Positions 49,719-63,452 of a stretch of 64,000 nt of DNA are shown here, piece by piece (the stretch's first letter is position 1; every line of letters begins with the position of its first letter). The DNA is from Heterobilharzia americana. Its lineage: Eukaryota > Platyhelminthes > Trematoda > Strigeidida > Schistosomatidae. Location: the NCBI GenBank assembly GCA_944470555.2, contig OX104134.1, positions 49,660,691-49,724,690 of the forward strand, given 5' to 3'. A program made the position numbers and the translations under genes. The notes under the pieces are model-generated. The model was not told where the DNA came from, did no database searches, and worked only from the letters and a program-made list of their open reading frames with translations.

Positions 49719-51879
49719 CTGAAAACAAACAAAAAGGAAAATGGTTCTTTTTTGAAAAATATTCATTCTACAAGACAATATTGATTTGCATGCAACCAGT
49801 TGATTTCATAGACGATAAGTGGTGAATGTGTCTTGAAGTCAAGCTGAAACATTTTTAAGGATTGCATCTCAAAGTTTAGTTGGAAGAATGGTAGGTCAAC
49901 AAAAAGTGACTGTTAGTTCAAAACTTAATAAGATCTAGTTCTTATTTCTGCATCATTCATCACTTTTGCATAAACAGTCTCATAAATAGGAATTTCCTAT
50001 TCCTGAATGCACTACTAACAAGGATATCAAACAATTCCACCCACAGACTAATGTACACAAAAACAACATGCAATGAACGATTAATCAAAGCTTTATACGT
50101 CTTAAAAACAAATAGATCCTTGTTCTTTCATTATGTTCAAGGGTTCAGAAGCGCTCTTCTTAGGATATACTGGGCGTTGAGGTTAAATTTTCTGCCTAGC
50201 ATCCTACTGGAAAACGCAAAGTATCAAGATCCATTGGTTCTAAAATAAAATAAAAGCCACAAGTGTAAGGTAATCGACCGTTTCAAAGACAGCTCTGTAT
50301 GTGAAACATATAAGTGAAGACATTTCATGTAAATTGTGTGATAACTACATTATCCAGTAGACAATTATTCCATTAACGTGTTGATCACAGAATGCCGCAT
50401 TTTGTCTTATCAGTGTGCATTTATCAGTTTACTCTACACAGCATCAACTCAGGAAAAACATTTTGGAACGTTGTCCATCTTGGTTTTTCAGAGAATAAAG
50501 GAGGAATATCAACAGTTCTATTTTCGAACAGTTTATATCCAGATACCTAGCCCCTCCTGGCATTTCCTTCAAATAAGTTTGCAAACTTCCGCGTGCCATT
50601 TTCAAAGGCTATCGAGTCATCAACAATTCACAACTTTAAACTTGAGCTTTGCGCTGAATAACACCACGTGCACTCATTAGCTTTACCACAGCTTGAGTAA
50701 GGATTTCCTCCTGTCTTTCGGAACAACTTTTTATCCTACTATTGAACAACAATGCAATCATGAACTCCTAATGGTTAATGCTAAACTGTTATTAGCTTCA
50801 AATTATTATGAATACGATTATATAGCTTTAATAAGTGAAACTGCCAAGGAGTAAATTTTCTTTTCTCTTACATCTTTATTCTATGACTTAGTTATATATT
50901 CTTAACAATGGAAATCTGCTATACTATGTGTTACTGCGACCACTATATAATAATCATCGCTGACTAGCATACGTAAACAGTCGCTCTAAATAGTAATAAA
51001 AATTCGTGGCTTTTAAACACAACTAAGTGAATCGAAGTGGAAGTAGCTCATATGATGCAATAAGTCAGTGTACACAGTGCTTAATGTGATAACTCCTAAA
51101 GTTAAGCTCACTGATTCAGAGAAAAGAGCTCACATTTTTATCACAATAAATGTAAATTGATTTATTTTAGGTAATCAAACCCACAGAGCGAACGTCTTCT
51201 CCACTATTTCTTCAGTAGCCAATGAGTTATTGTCTTGTGATTAAAATGGGAACTACCATTTATAAAAGATAAATGTCAATTTAATGATCCTGGATTATCT
51301 GGAAAAGCTAAGAAGTAGACCTTTATTTTTGGGCGGGCGGCAGCTGAAAATAAACAACGTGACTGTACAGTGCTTGCGCAATACTGAGTAACAACAAGAA
51401 AGATAATTAGGTAGAACCATAAATCATATCGGAAATGTAAACTAGGCGAGGGAATCGTGAATCAGTTAAAAGTTTGTTCCACTTGAATACACTTTTGAGG
51501 AGGCTACTAAGCTTTTCCATTAACTGTTGTGTTAGTTAGGTTACTGATCTTATATCATTATAAACTTAGCTAAATCCTTATACTCTATCAACCTGATTTA
51601 CTCTGTTTGACTAGTGTGACCTTTGTACTTTACCTCAGAAAAGATGCACAGTATTTGGCAAATTCTTTTGTCTAAAAGAGTCGGTGGAATCCATAAGCTG
51701 ACTAATTTCGTCACTGAGTGAATTTTTAGTTGATAACTACTTTGTAGCAAGAAATTCATTAGGAAGTGAAGTATTTCACATTTTATGAAGGTTTATGAAG
51801 GATATTTACCAACCTTGAGAGTTATTGCCTTGTGGACAGTGATGTCAGTCTTTCTTTCTTATCAGAGGTTGACCTTCAT

Positions 51880-52970
51880 AACTGTCGTTATCATTTGACC
51901 TGGGCTGTTGACCTAATGTCTGATTACTGATTTGCTTGATTGATTTTCAGTTGACTTTCTTAGTAGTCCGTATGGGCAGTTTGATTGGAGTCCATGCTTC
52001 CAGGACCTTATTGCAGCTTTTGAGCTTGCTTTTTGTAGTATTTCCACGTTTTACTAGTTGAAGTTAGGGTTAAGCTTGTCTACTTGAATTAGTGATAACA
52101 TGTCAAGTCATTTGACTTAATAATACTGACAGTTAAATGTCTAGACTATGTCGGTCTTGTCTTCATTGAGTAATGGATCCTTTAGCTTGCGTAAGACGTT
52201 CTACATGAACTTGGTTGGTTTTTGTGTCACACTAATGCCAAAGGAGTGAAATAATTGGTTGACGGTTTCTGAGACATCTTTGATATATAGTAAAATTATG
52301 CAATTTGTAGGTTAGGTTGATTGTTCTGGTGTATATTCTGTCGATAAGCATTTCTTGATTAATTTGTTTGGAAAGCCATTTACCCTAAGTACTTTGTATA
52401 GCTGATTCTCCTTCAAATTCCGCTGTTGTCGAGTGCTGCAGTGAGTGTTGGAAAGTGTATAGTGCTTCCACACAACTCTTCCTGAGAGACGTGAAGTTGT
52501 TAGTTAAGTTGTTCACAATTTGTTCTGTCTTTGTCAACTTCTTGAGTTCTTGAGTCTACAATGTTCTGTCACGTGTTCTTTTGAAAAGCAAATCCTGGAA
52601 AGCGATTCCTCCGTTTTCTTCTTCCTCTTCAGGAGATCGAGTGCATTCACAGATTTGATTGATGTGATTGGAAGTATTTTCCAACTTGCTTATTCCAATA
52701 ATTGCTAACTCGTCTTAAATGGAATGAATTCGAACCTTCGGTTTGATTGCTGAAATGAATTTTTATTCTAGTTTCTGGGCTATTGGTTCAGCAGTCGGTC
52801 CGGATATTGGTGAGCCCATGGCATTTCTTTTGGTATGTTTATAGATCTTCCCACTGAACTGAAAGTAAGTTGTGAGACATTTGTTGATTAATTTGGTCAA
52901 TTTTTTATTAGTAGTTTTCGCAATCTTCTGAAGATTTTGGTTACTGGTGAGAAGGACGCTCATTCTTATG
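51880..52970 (-). mobile_element. Penelope-like element remnant (PLE-E)
   Basis: On the minus strand an RT segment (YFQFSGKIYKHTKRNAMGSP, motif B) is followed by broken frames. The order continues with VNGFPNKLIKKCL, DVSETVNQLFHSFGI and LRKLKDPLLNEDKTDIV (52380-52150), and near 52000 a relic VLEAWTP of the region after GIY-YIG. The spacing and order fit trematode PLEs whose GIY-YIG follows the K-D-P block. Heavily decayed and a different subfamily from PLE-B, C and D. Confidence 0.78.
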
Positions 52971-53409
52971 TTGTCGAAATTTCGGCTGTTAGACGTAAAA
53001 GATGCAGACAGTATCCCATATTACTTGAGGAACTAGGTTATTCAAATAATTGAGTGTTGGCATTCATCAATAGGATGATTTAGTCTGTTTTATAATTCTC
53101 TAAGTAGATTAAATTACGATACTCCTGATATTGATACTATTGGTGACAATCGAATATCTACATTGTGTACTTCTAGTTGGCAGTAGAATCAAGATAAAAC
53201 TACACCATTCACCTACATTCGCCTCTAATCCTCTTTCATCGCCTAAATAGATAAGCTGACTTATTTTTCATCAGTTATCCAGTTAATTGACACAATTCTT
53301 TTCTATCAGCTGATAGCTTCATTTGTTACTGAGTAATTCCTATGCGTTCTTCACGCAATTCGATATCCTAATGCAAACCGATAGTATTAAATTGAATGCA
53401 GTTCATTAT

Positions 53410-55740
53410 TCGAATGAAAATTCTTCCCTCAGGTTCCTAGCGTAAAACACGGATTCATAACATATCGTCATTTCAACACGTTCTAAGAAATCTTTTAAAC
53501 CAGGTCCCATGACTACCCACAAGCTCTCATTTCCTCCTCACACGATCTCCTCCATGTCACCCTCACCTCAGACGCCCAACTCGTCGCTTCCCCTTTGGAT
53601 TCCACTCGACGGTCTGCCCTAGTGTGTGATGTCCCCAGTCGGCCTTCTCAGTGTATCCCCAATCCAACTCATCTACACTTTCTTCTGCATATTTGTTGGG
53701 CGATGGGTTGTTGGTTGGTTCGTTGCCAGTCAGAGGTCCTTGTTGCTTGTTCCCTCTGCCCATCCATCTGATCTTCAGTATCGAGCGTAGGCAGCTCTTG
53801 ATGAATGTCTGTAGCTTGTTGGAAGTGCTTTTCGTGACACGCCAAGTCTCTGAGCCATACAGAAACACTGACTTGACTGACGTTGGTGTTGAAAATCTGG
53901 ATCTTATTCATGCTTTATACTGAGTGCAGCAGATCTCCACACTGATTTCAGATTGATGAAAGCCTGTCTTGCTGGTTTTCCGATCCTGGTCATGACATTC
54001 TCGTCTGTGCCGCCTGTAGTTGGAACAGTGCTGCCCAGAGAGGAGAAGGAGGCTAAATCCTTTAGGTTTCTCCCGTTAGTGGTGATTGGTGCTTGTTGTT
54101 GATGCTGTTGTTGTTGGTTGAGTATCTTCATCACCTCTGTCTTCTCCACATTCACTTGAAGTCCCGTCTTCGCTGCCTCTTCGGTCAACTTGTTAGTCTT
54201 CGCCTGTAGATCTTCGAGTTTGTGCGACAAGACATTGGACATAAATGATCATCGAGGGCGGAATCCAAATCTTTTTCTGAGGTCCTTTCATCGGTCCAGC
54301 CAGCGTATGTCCATCTTCTCGCTCCTCACGGTTTGCTGCATGATCCAGTCCAGTCGAACACAATCAAGAATGTCATGGGTGATAGTAGGCAGCCTTGTTT
54401 CACTCCTGTCTTCACTTCAAAGGCGTCAATGAGCTTTCCATTGTGGATCACTTGGCATGTGGCGTCTTCACATAGCTGTTGAATGAGGTTGATAAAGATT
54501 AGTGGCACACCACAGTGTTGAAGCAGTTTCCGAATTACTTCTCGGTCGGCGCTGTCGAAGGCCTTCTCAAAGTCGATGAAGTTGAGGTAGAGAGTTGACT
54601 GCCATTCTATACTCTGTTCTATGATGATGCGTAGCATAGCGTTGCAATTTCATCCACACATGATTTGTTCCTCCCGAAGCCAGTCAGCCAGCCAGCAAGC
54701 CAGCAGCCAGCCAGCCTGTTCCGGTCGTAGTTTTGAATCCAGTGCATCTTGTAGTCTCTCCAGGATGATGTGGCATCATAATTTGCTTGGGGGTGGACAG
54801 CAGCATGATTCCTCGCAAGTTCTTGCAAACACTGAGGTCTCCCTCCTTCGGGAGTTTGACGAGGTAGCCCTTCTTCCAATCAATCAGCAGGTACCTTCCC
54901 TTCCTTCCTTGCAAACCTTCTGCAGTAGTGGTGTGAGCATGTTCGCTGTTGTCTCTGAGCCTGTTCTCAGTGCTTCAGGACAAATTCCATCTGGTCCTGC
55001 TGCTTTCCCACATTTCAGTAGCTTTCTGGCATTCAGGACTTCCACTTTTGTCGGAGTGTTTGTGTTCACTGACAGTTCAATGGCTGGGCTGCTGGTGGTA
55101 TTTCTGGACGAGTTGCAGGTGTTGGTGGTGGTCGATTCAAGAGCTTTTTGAAATGGTCAGCCCATCGTTTCCTTTGTTTCTCTTCTTTGGTAACTAGCTT
55201 TCCTTCACTATCTTTCATTGGTCTCGTCTGAGTTGACCTCTTCCGGATAGTGACCTGGTTATTTGATATAATGTTGTCAGGTGTCTCCTACCAGCAGCCT
55301 GTTCTGCTTCACTTTCAAGTGTGTCGTTGAAGTGTCTTTTGTCTTTGCACGCACACTCTTCTTCACTAGTTTGTTGCCTCTGTGTCCTGACACTTCAATG
55401 CGATACCTTCTCATCTGTTTTGCAATCTGGGCAGCCTTGGTAGGTTCATGCATGGTGCGGACATTCTGTGTCCCCACGTTTACTCCTGTTTCCATCGAGA
55501 GAGAGAAGACACATCGGCCAATCGGCTTCCCGAAGGCTTTCATCAACCGGCGTCATTTTGTCTCTCCGATTCCAGCGAGGAATAAGTTTGTTCTTACTTT
55601 TTATATTTTGTTTGTGCTTTGAAGTTTCTTCAGCGGTTAGATTTGTTTTACGGGGTAGGGTTACTAGCCCTATACCCAACCTTCCCTTTTTATCCGGGCT
55701 TAGGACGGGCTAGTAACTAGTGAACTAGTTAACTGGGCGA
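53410..55740 (-). mobile_element. RTE-type non-LTR retrotransposon, copy 6 (internally deleted)
   Basis: Has the 5' end (tcgcccagttaactagttca on the minus strand), the RT and C-terminal pieces, and a 3' end that differs from copies 2-5 (gtcatgggacctggtt). The endonuclease region is missing: the leader, ending at the equivalent of base 12841 of copy 2, is joined to the equivalent of base 13914 through about 25 extra bases (tcaggacacagaggcaacaa and a few more). Copy 7 has the same junction. Confidence 0.95.
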
Positions 55741-56309
55741 GGTCTGGTATGTTGTTAATATGGCAATTTTCTTTTCTGATGTTAGTTAATTCGGTTATTT
55801 TCTCTTTTTTTTCTTCATACTCCTTTCACTGGATTTTCGAAACCGTATCACTGGTTGTCATAGTTCCTGTTGTTTTTCAGCTGTAACTGCTCAAGTTTTC
55901 AACTAGGACTGAAAGGCTACACACATATCCAGTATGTTCCCATTTTTTGCATTCAGTTATGTCCTTTTGTGAAGTAAATCAATATTTATAGAAGATAGAG
56001 CTCTTTCTTAACGGTTCACCACCAAATCCTGATTTTCTTATCCACCTATTTGAGAAATTTATTGATGTGTTTTCCTCTTCTTCTGCTTTACGTTTTTCTT
56101 TTTGTGTTTATGAAGGTGGTTTCTTGATTCATTATCTCCGTTCTTAGTACTGGTCCCAGGATTTATATTTGAATCCTGATTATCCTGTTGTGTTTCTTGA
56201 GTCTGTTGTATACATCTGATATCATTCCCCGTCCCTTTTTCCTCCAGATTGCTCAGTGATCCTTCATTCAGTGTGACAACTGATAGACGATTTATATTTT
56301 ACACTTCGT

Positions 56310-56910
56310 GTCAACATATGCTTTTGCAAACACTCAGGTAAAAAGGAAAGTCGTGCTTGGATGGAAGCAATCTATTCGGCGAAATTCTCTTTCTTTCAGG
56401 TATGAAGAAGTACACTGCACCAAAAGGTTTGAGGTAGGAGAGTAGATCTACAGGTCTAAATACCACTCTAATCGCAGTCCTATCAGGAATCATGCGCAGG
56501 GTTTCTTATGTACCATCCATATACAGCAAAACAGTAAAGACCTTAAACTGTGAATTATTTACCCATATTACTACTCCTTTTCTTCTGAGGTCTTATGAAT
56601 TTCTCAGTGAGGTTCCTAGGGTATTTGTTAATTAGTGAAAGATAAACGTTTCGTTCAAATTTGTAGGCTTACCAGTTGAACTCCTTGCTCGATTACTTAA
56701 GCATTTAACCAAGACTGCTTTTACGGATGTGAGATGGGATGACTTACAGTCAAGATATAAAACTGAGTGTTCTTCTGTAAACACTAGTGTCTAGACCCCC
56801 ATCTTGTATTCGCTGTTTTTTTGAAATCCAGCACAGCAAATTCTTTTTGTTCCTTTTCTAACTCATAAGAAAGTTGAATCCTTTCTAACACTGAGTTTAT
56901 GTTTGTGTTG
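56310..56910 (-). mobile_element. Penelope-like element remnant (PLE-F)
   Basis: Minus-strand pieces: LSYELEKEQKEFAVLDF, FTEEHSVLYLDCKSSHLTS, VKAVLVKCLSNRARSSTG and further on TAIRVVFRPVDLLSYLKPFG. They fit the PLE order of RT thumb, F-R-K-P-T-F-T-G-L-Y-L-D, L-V-K-C-L-x-N-R-A. The same landmarks (YLDLKSSHPLSVK) occur in PLE-A. Stops and frameshifts throughout. Confidence 0.65.
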
Positions 56911-58767
56911 AAAGTATGAATATGTTTCGATTTTAAAAAAGTGAAGGCGTGACCAATTTAAGTCCACTATATCATCGGAGTAGCAAAAAAATGTTAGCAC
57001 AGTATGAGAACTTGACTAATTCTCTGCAGTACATTTATGTAATTAATAAGTGAAATGAGAACCCCCCTTTAATGTGAAAATTAAGGGCTGCCTTGCGTAA
57101 AATGTTGAGTTATCCGGGAACGTGTAAAGTAATGCACGAAACAAAGTTAGTCCATCATTTTTCCCAGTCCCCAAAACTGGTAGTTAAACTGTTGTGCTTT
57201 CTTACGATGTATTAACGTGTCGAAACAAGTCATGAGCTTCCTTGAAATAAATTCAGTCCCCAGTCACGGTTAGAAGAACGCATAGACTTTTCATCATCTT
57301 TATACTCAACATGATTTCATAGTTAATGACTCAGTATGAAACACTGTTTATAGATAGGGGAAAAGTTGTCGATTCACAATTTTTGAGTTCCTGCCGACAG
57401 CAAAAGCCAACAAGAACACAGCAAGTTCACATGAAGCCAATAAGAGATAAACAAGAGGATATGTGATAAAAATGTCAAATATCAATTTTTTTAGCATAAT
57501 CAAATAAGCATCATCAGTGATAACTGCTTACATGTGCCCTGTTTTATATGAGAAATACTTCTTGTCCGTATCGACAACTGGATAAACACTATAGGATTGA
57601 ACGCATGTTTCTAGATGAATGAGAGTAAATTCAAAATGTCAACCTAAAATTGTCGGAACATTCAAAGATGGTTTTCACGATAACTCGATATCAGCAGAAC
57701 AACTGTCGTTCACTAATTTAAGGATATTTGCCTCAAGCGCTATAACTAGAAGTTGCAAAATCTAAATCTCATCTTATAATGTACAGAACCATCTTTGAGA
57801 TGGCATTTCACTACTACTAGTTTACTATGACTTACAATTTCAACTGATAAGAGTTTTTCGTTTGTTCGGAAACTGTTCAATTTAGCCATATTTTTTAGAC
57901 TTGAAGATGATGGCTGGTAACAGATACGCATTTACTAAGTGCTTAAACAGGGATCACACTCATATAACTTCCATCCATCTAGTATTGAATTGGGACTGAA
58001 ATTGTGTTCATATTTGCTTAACAATAACAAAATATTATGCACCTATGACATTAGGTGAATAAGCATGCACTACAGATGGTCATAAATGCACTAATACACG
58101 ATCAGTGAGAAGCAACCGTCTAAAGCTTCTTATTTCACTTATAGCTGTGATAACATTTCAGAAAGTTATTACATTGACCTGATAGGTAGTTTGTAACACT
58201 TTAACCAATGTGCATACCGAAAATATGCTTGGACTACTTAAAGTACTGATTACATCGAAGACAGCTGCTGAATTGAGAAATCAATCATTAGGTTGAAATC
58301 GTCATTTCATCAAATCTCAACAACCAGTGACCATATCTTCTATCATCTTAATATCGCAAGTGAAATTACTGCTATTGAATGGCAAATATTCCTGCAACTC
58401 AGTGGATTCATTTGAATTATATAAACCTTGCTTGAATGAATCAGTTTTCTGTGCAATAGGGATTTACGAACTTCTGACAAGTAAAATTCTGCTGGCAGTC
58501 ATCAGCAAGGCATTGCATCAAATTTGACAAAACTGACATCCTCATAGATATCTGAACAGATAATTACAGAAATTACTTTTCAGCAATTCTAAGCGAAACA
58601 AAATCCACGTACAAATGGATTGAGAGTATTTATCCGTTAGTGAAAGTAAATAAGTAAGTATACCAAGAAAAGCCGCAGTGCATACGATTTTCTACCAGTT
58701 AATGCAGTCTCCATTGAATTGACGGGGTTGCATCACATGCTGCATGATATACAGAGATGCACAACAT

Positions 58768-61115
58768 CGCCTGATTAACTAGTTCACTAGTTACTAGCCC
58801 GTCCTAAGCCCGGATAAAAAGGGAAGGTTGGGTATAGGGCTAGTAACCCTACCCCGTAAAACAAATCTAACCGCTGAAGAAACTTCAAAGCACAAACAAA
58901 ATATAAAAAGTAAGAACAAACTTATTCCTCGCTGGAATCGGAGAGACAAAATGACGCCGGTTGATGAAAGCCTTCGGGAAGCCGATTGGCCGATGTGTCT
59001 TCTCTCTCTCGATGGAAACAGGAGTAAACGTGGGACACAGAATGTCCGCACCATGCATGAACCTACCAAGGCTGCCCAGATTGCAAACAGATGAGAAGGT
59101 ATCGCATTGAAGTGTCAGGACACAGAGGCAACAAACTAGTGAAGAAGAGTGTGCGTGCAAAGACAAAAGACACTTCAACGACACACTTGAAAGTGAAGCA
59201 GAACAGGCTGCTGGTAGGAGACACCTGACAACATTATATCAAATAACCAGGTCACTATCCGGAAGAGGTCAACTCAGACGAGACCAATGAAAGATAGTGA
59301 AGGAAAGCTAGTTACCAAAGAAGAGAAACAAAGGAAACGATGGGCTGACCATTTCAAAAAGCTCTTGAATCGACCACCACCAACACCTGCAACTCGTCCA
59401 GAAATACCACCAGCAGCCCAGCCATTGAACTGTCAGTGAACACAAACACTCCGACAAAAGTGGAAGTCCTGAATGCCAGAAAGCTACTGAAATGTGGGAA
59501 AGCAGCAGGACCAGATGGAATTTGTCCTGAAGCACTGAGAACAGGCTCAGAGACAACAGCGAACATGCTCACACCACTACTGCAGAAGGTTTGCAAGGAA
59601 GGAAGGGAAGGTACCTGCTGATTGATTGGAAGAAGGGCTACCTCGTCAAACTCCCGAAGGAGGGAGACCTCAGTGTTTGCAAGAACTTGCGAGGAATCAT
59701 GCTGCTGTCCACCCCCAAGCAAATTATGATGCCACATCATCCTGGAGAGACTACAAGATGCACTGGATTCAAAACTACGACCGGAACAGGCTGGCTGGCT
59801 GCTGGCTTGCTGGCTGGCTGACTGGCTTCGGGAGGAACAAATCATGTGTGGATGAAATTGCAACGCTATGCTACGCATCATCATAGAACAGAGTATAGAA
59901 TGGCAGTCAACTCTCTACCTCAACTTCATCGACTTTGAGAAGGCCTTCGACAGCGCCGACCGAGAAGTAATTCGGAAACTGCTTCAACACTGTGGTGTGC
60001 CACTAATCTTTATCAACCTCATTCAACAGCTATGTGAAGACGCCACATGCCAAGTGATCCACAATGGAAAGCTCATTGACGCCTTTGAAGTGAAGACAGG
60101 AGTGAAACAAGGCTGCCTACTATCACCCATGACATTCTTGATTGTGTTCGACTGGACTGGATCATGCAGCAAACCGTGAGGAGCGAGAAGATGGACATAC
60201 GCTGGCTGGACCGATGAAAAGACCTCAGAAAAAGATTTGGATTCCGCCCTCGATGATCATTTATGTCCAATGTCTTGTCGCACAAACTCGAAGATCTACA
60301 GGCGAAGACTAACAAGTTGACCGAAGAGGCAGCGAAGACGGGACTTCAAGTGAATGTGGAGAAGACAGAGGTGATGAAGATACCAACCAACAACAACAGC
60401 ATCAACAACAAGCACCAATCACCATTAACGGGAGAAACCTAAAGGAAGTAGTCTCTTTCACCTACATACCTAGGCAGCAGTCTTTCATCTACCTGGGCAG
60501 CATCTTTCAACTGCAGAGGGCGGCACAGACGAGAATGTCATGACCAGGATCGGAAAACCAGCAAGACAGGCTTTCATCAATCTGAAATCAGTGTGGAGAT
60601 CTGCTGCACTCAGTATAAAGCATGAATAAGATCCAGATTTTCAACACCAACGTCAGTCAAGTCAGTGTTTCTGTATGGCTCAGAGACTTGGCGTGTCACG
60701 AAAAGCACTTCCAACAAGCTACAGACATTCATCAAGAGCTGCCTACGCTCGATACTGAAGATCAGATGGATGGGCAGAGAGAACAAGCAACAAGGACCTC
60801 TGACTGGCAACGAACCAACCAACAACCCATCGCCCAACAAATATGCAGAAGAAAGTGTAGATGAGTTGGATTGGGGATACACTGAGAAGGCCGATTTGGG
60901 ACATCACGCACTAGGGCAGACCGTCGAGTGGAATCCAAAGGGGAAGCGACGAGTTGGGCGTCTGAGGTGAGGATGACATGGAAGAGATCGTGTGAGGAGG
61001 AAATGAGAGCTTGTGGGTAGTCATGGGACCTGGTTCAAACGATTTCGGAGAACGTGTTAGGTGGCGATTTGCTACTGAATCCTTATGTTCTTTTGCTACC
61101 TATGGGACAAATATG
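58768..61115 (+). mobile_element. RTE-type non-LTR retrotransposon, copy 7 (internally deleted)
   Basis: 5' end cgcctgattaactagttcac, leader, then the same endonuclease deletion and filler as copy 6 (junction at about 59116-59141), then RT and C-terminal pieces and the variant 3' end gtcatgggacctggttc. Near 60460-60520 it carries a short tandem-like mixture of two alternative sequences (ctacatacctaggcagca and ctacctgggcagca). Non-coding. Confidence 0.95.
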
Positions 61116-61435
61116 AGTATGAATGTTATAGGTGTGCACTATTAAGAAGCGTAGATTGTTTGTTAGAATTTTATATATTTGTCATCGGAAAAGAAAACGG
61201 AATTGCTTTTGATTTTTTTGGTTATCCTTATTTTTATATTCTTGTGTTTAAAATGCATGCCCAGTGAACAGCAGGATTATTAAGACGTTTATTGTATAGA
61301 AATAAATTCAAAAGAACAATAGATTTTTCAAGTGGAAAATGGTCTTATTGGCGGAATTGATATCTACATCATTATACTAACAGTTTAATCATGTTTAATT
61401 TTGATACTGGTTGATTTTTGAAAGTAGAATGGAAA

Positions 61436-61516
61436 TCTGGACTGCGACTGGATTCGGACCAGCGACCTCTGAGTTTTCGGCCTGATGATACTCTTCTAAC
61501 TGAGCTGCTAGACCCA
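61436..61516 (-). mobile_element. tRNA-Phe-like SINE head or tRNA pseudogene
   Basis: The minus strand has an AGCTCAGTTAGAAGAG D-arm, an anticodon-loop-like CCGAAAA, and a T arm GCTGG-TCCGAAT-CCAGT that pairs. The acceptor ends GGGTCTA and CGCAGTC do not pair and the anticodon stem is broken, so it is not a working tRNA. Confidence 0.55.
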
Positions 61517-62555
61517 ATTTCTATCTAAGATAGTCAAAATAATATTTTTGTTTGTCAAACATTCATCTGACATTTTAATTTTACCAATGATAATTTCTAT
61601 TTTGTTGATGCAGTAACACTGATCTTATTGGCTTCTATCACGCGGACCGTAAGAATTTTGTTAAACACCTCCTGCACTGAACGAATATACTTCAGCTCTT
61701 GCTCTCAACTTATTTAACCATTTGCAGTTCGTTCCACATTCTGTAGCGTCATACCATGCAATTAGAAAGTGACTCTTTGAAGTTAACTACTTCACTATTT
61801 CATGCTACATTTTCGTCGGATGGACCTTCATGGCTTTGGATTTATTTAGGAGGGTCAGGTGAGACCAGTCGTGGACTGACATTCATGAAAAATGTCTTTA
61901 CGTTCGCTTCCTAAGCCGGTGTGATACCTCATTATATTCCATCCTCTACATGCCAAAATTCCCATGAGAACTACCACACTTCTGTTTAAGATAAGCTACA
62001 GAGTATGAGTCGCCAAGTGTTTGTGATCCTGTCACTTCATCCATAACTAATGGCAGTGTTCTAAAACCGCACTTATGAGGTCAGTGAGGGAATCTGCTCT
62101 GTAGAAATTGACATTCCCATGAGCATATAAACGGTTAGTACATTTCAGTGATATCTTACAGGTTGGTTGCATTCTGATATCGAGTTTAGTACAAACAAGT
62201 GCGTACATATTTAACAATTAAAAATTGAAACGATCATCACAATTTTAAACAAATTGAATCGAGGAAGCGAAAACCACAGAGTGCTAACACGTTTTATGGG
62301 GGAAGTGACAGTAAATTACTTTTTTTAAGGAATTCGTCATACAATCTGAAAGCACATCTTTCAGTACATGTTTCGTATTTACGAGTTGAATCTACAATAC
62401 ATACATAGTATTTGCAGGTTGTCTTGGCAACTAGAATCAGCATTCTAATAGCTCATTAGATTATGAAGAAAAATATCGTTTGAAAAGTGCACGATGCCTG
62501 CACAACTAGCACATTACAACCTGAAGTAACTGATATCAAAACCACCAAACTGTGT

Positions 62556-62593
62556 AGTAGTAATAATAATAATAATAATAATAATAGTAATAG
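62556..62593. repeat. (TAA)n microsatellite
   Basis: About ten units of taa/tag with small changes. The leucine-rich minus-strand frame over it is only this repeat translated. Confidence 0.95.
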
Positions 62594-63452
62594 TTCAGTC
62601 CTTTGAACCACTAGAGCCAAAACTTTGTTGTCAGGTAAAGTCAGAGTCGCAACATGGAAGGAACAAAAAACGCTGCAATCCAACATGATTCATTGTATTT
62701 CATCAAACTTATTTAAAACGCGTAGGCTAAGAGCAATTTAATAATATCATTCAAAAGTTCTTATCAAAGACTGATATTACTTAAGAAAACCTTCAAATAA
62801 AGTTTTGTAGTGGTTAAGGCTTCCGAAGTAATGTGTACTCACTACTAAGAAAAACATCAAGACGTGAAATGGAGAGCATAGTACTGTTATATGAGTGGGT
62901 CGCAAATCAAGAATCTGTCATTTTACGATAGGGGGTGACGATCATTAAGTGGTATTAGTGAGCATCCGTCCTTACTGTTGGCCTGGCTGGTGCTTAATAA
63001 ATATAAGGTCTTGTTAAGTAAAAGAATGCCCGAGAAACCTAGCTCAGAGATAGTTATTTATGAGTTCTGAATTATCATTCATCTTGCTGGTCTTCAGGAA
63101 GAGACATCAGTTGTGATTAGTATTTGCCATAGATCGACATCAGAGTAAATTAAAGGTCATGACGGTTTGCATGTTTTAGTGACTGAGAAGTAGATAGTCG
63201 AATGATAAAAATGAAGCAGGACGAAATAGTGCATGGAAGGTTATGGCTAAATAATCGGTTGCTGAATCAAAAGTTATTTAATTTTTCTGCAGTCCGATTG
63301 TTACCGTTGAACATACAAAAAGTCAAAATAACAGAACTGAAAAAATACTTAGGTTAATGTGATAAACTGCCATAGGATGGGTATAAAATTAAACTGATAT
63401 GAGTTGCAGCTGATTATGTCAGTCGTTTGGAAACAACAGTGGGGTAAGGAGA

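Larger units (their letters stand above)
49719..63452. other. Region upstream of the first placed iGluR exon
   Basis: Holds PLE-E (51880-52970), RTE copies 6 and 7 as an inverted pair (53410-55740 and 58768-61115), PLE-F (56310-56910) and a tRNA-like SINE (61436-61516). No signal-peptide exon ending in phase 1 was found by eye. Nothing recognisable at 49730-51870, 56920-58760 or 61520-63452 except a TAA microsatellite near 62556. Confidence 0.75.

Noticed and set aside
61436..61516. A functional tRNA-Phe gene
   Set aside because: The acceptor stem does not pair and the anticodon stem is broken; it fits a SINE head or pseudogene.
62456..62686. Leucine-rich minus-strand frame that might be a signal peptide
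   Set aside because: The leucines are a translated TAA microsatellite; no donor in the required phase follows.
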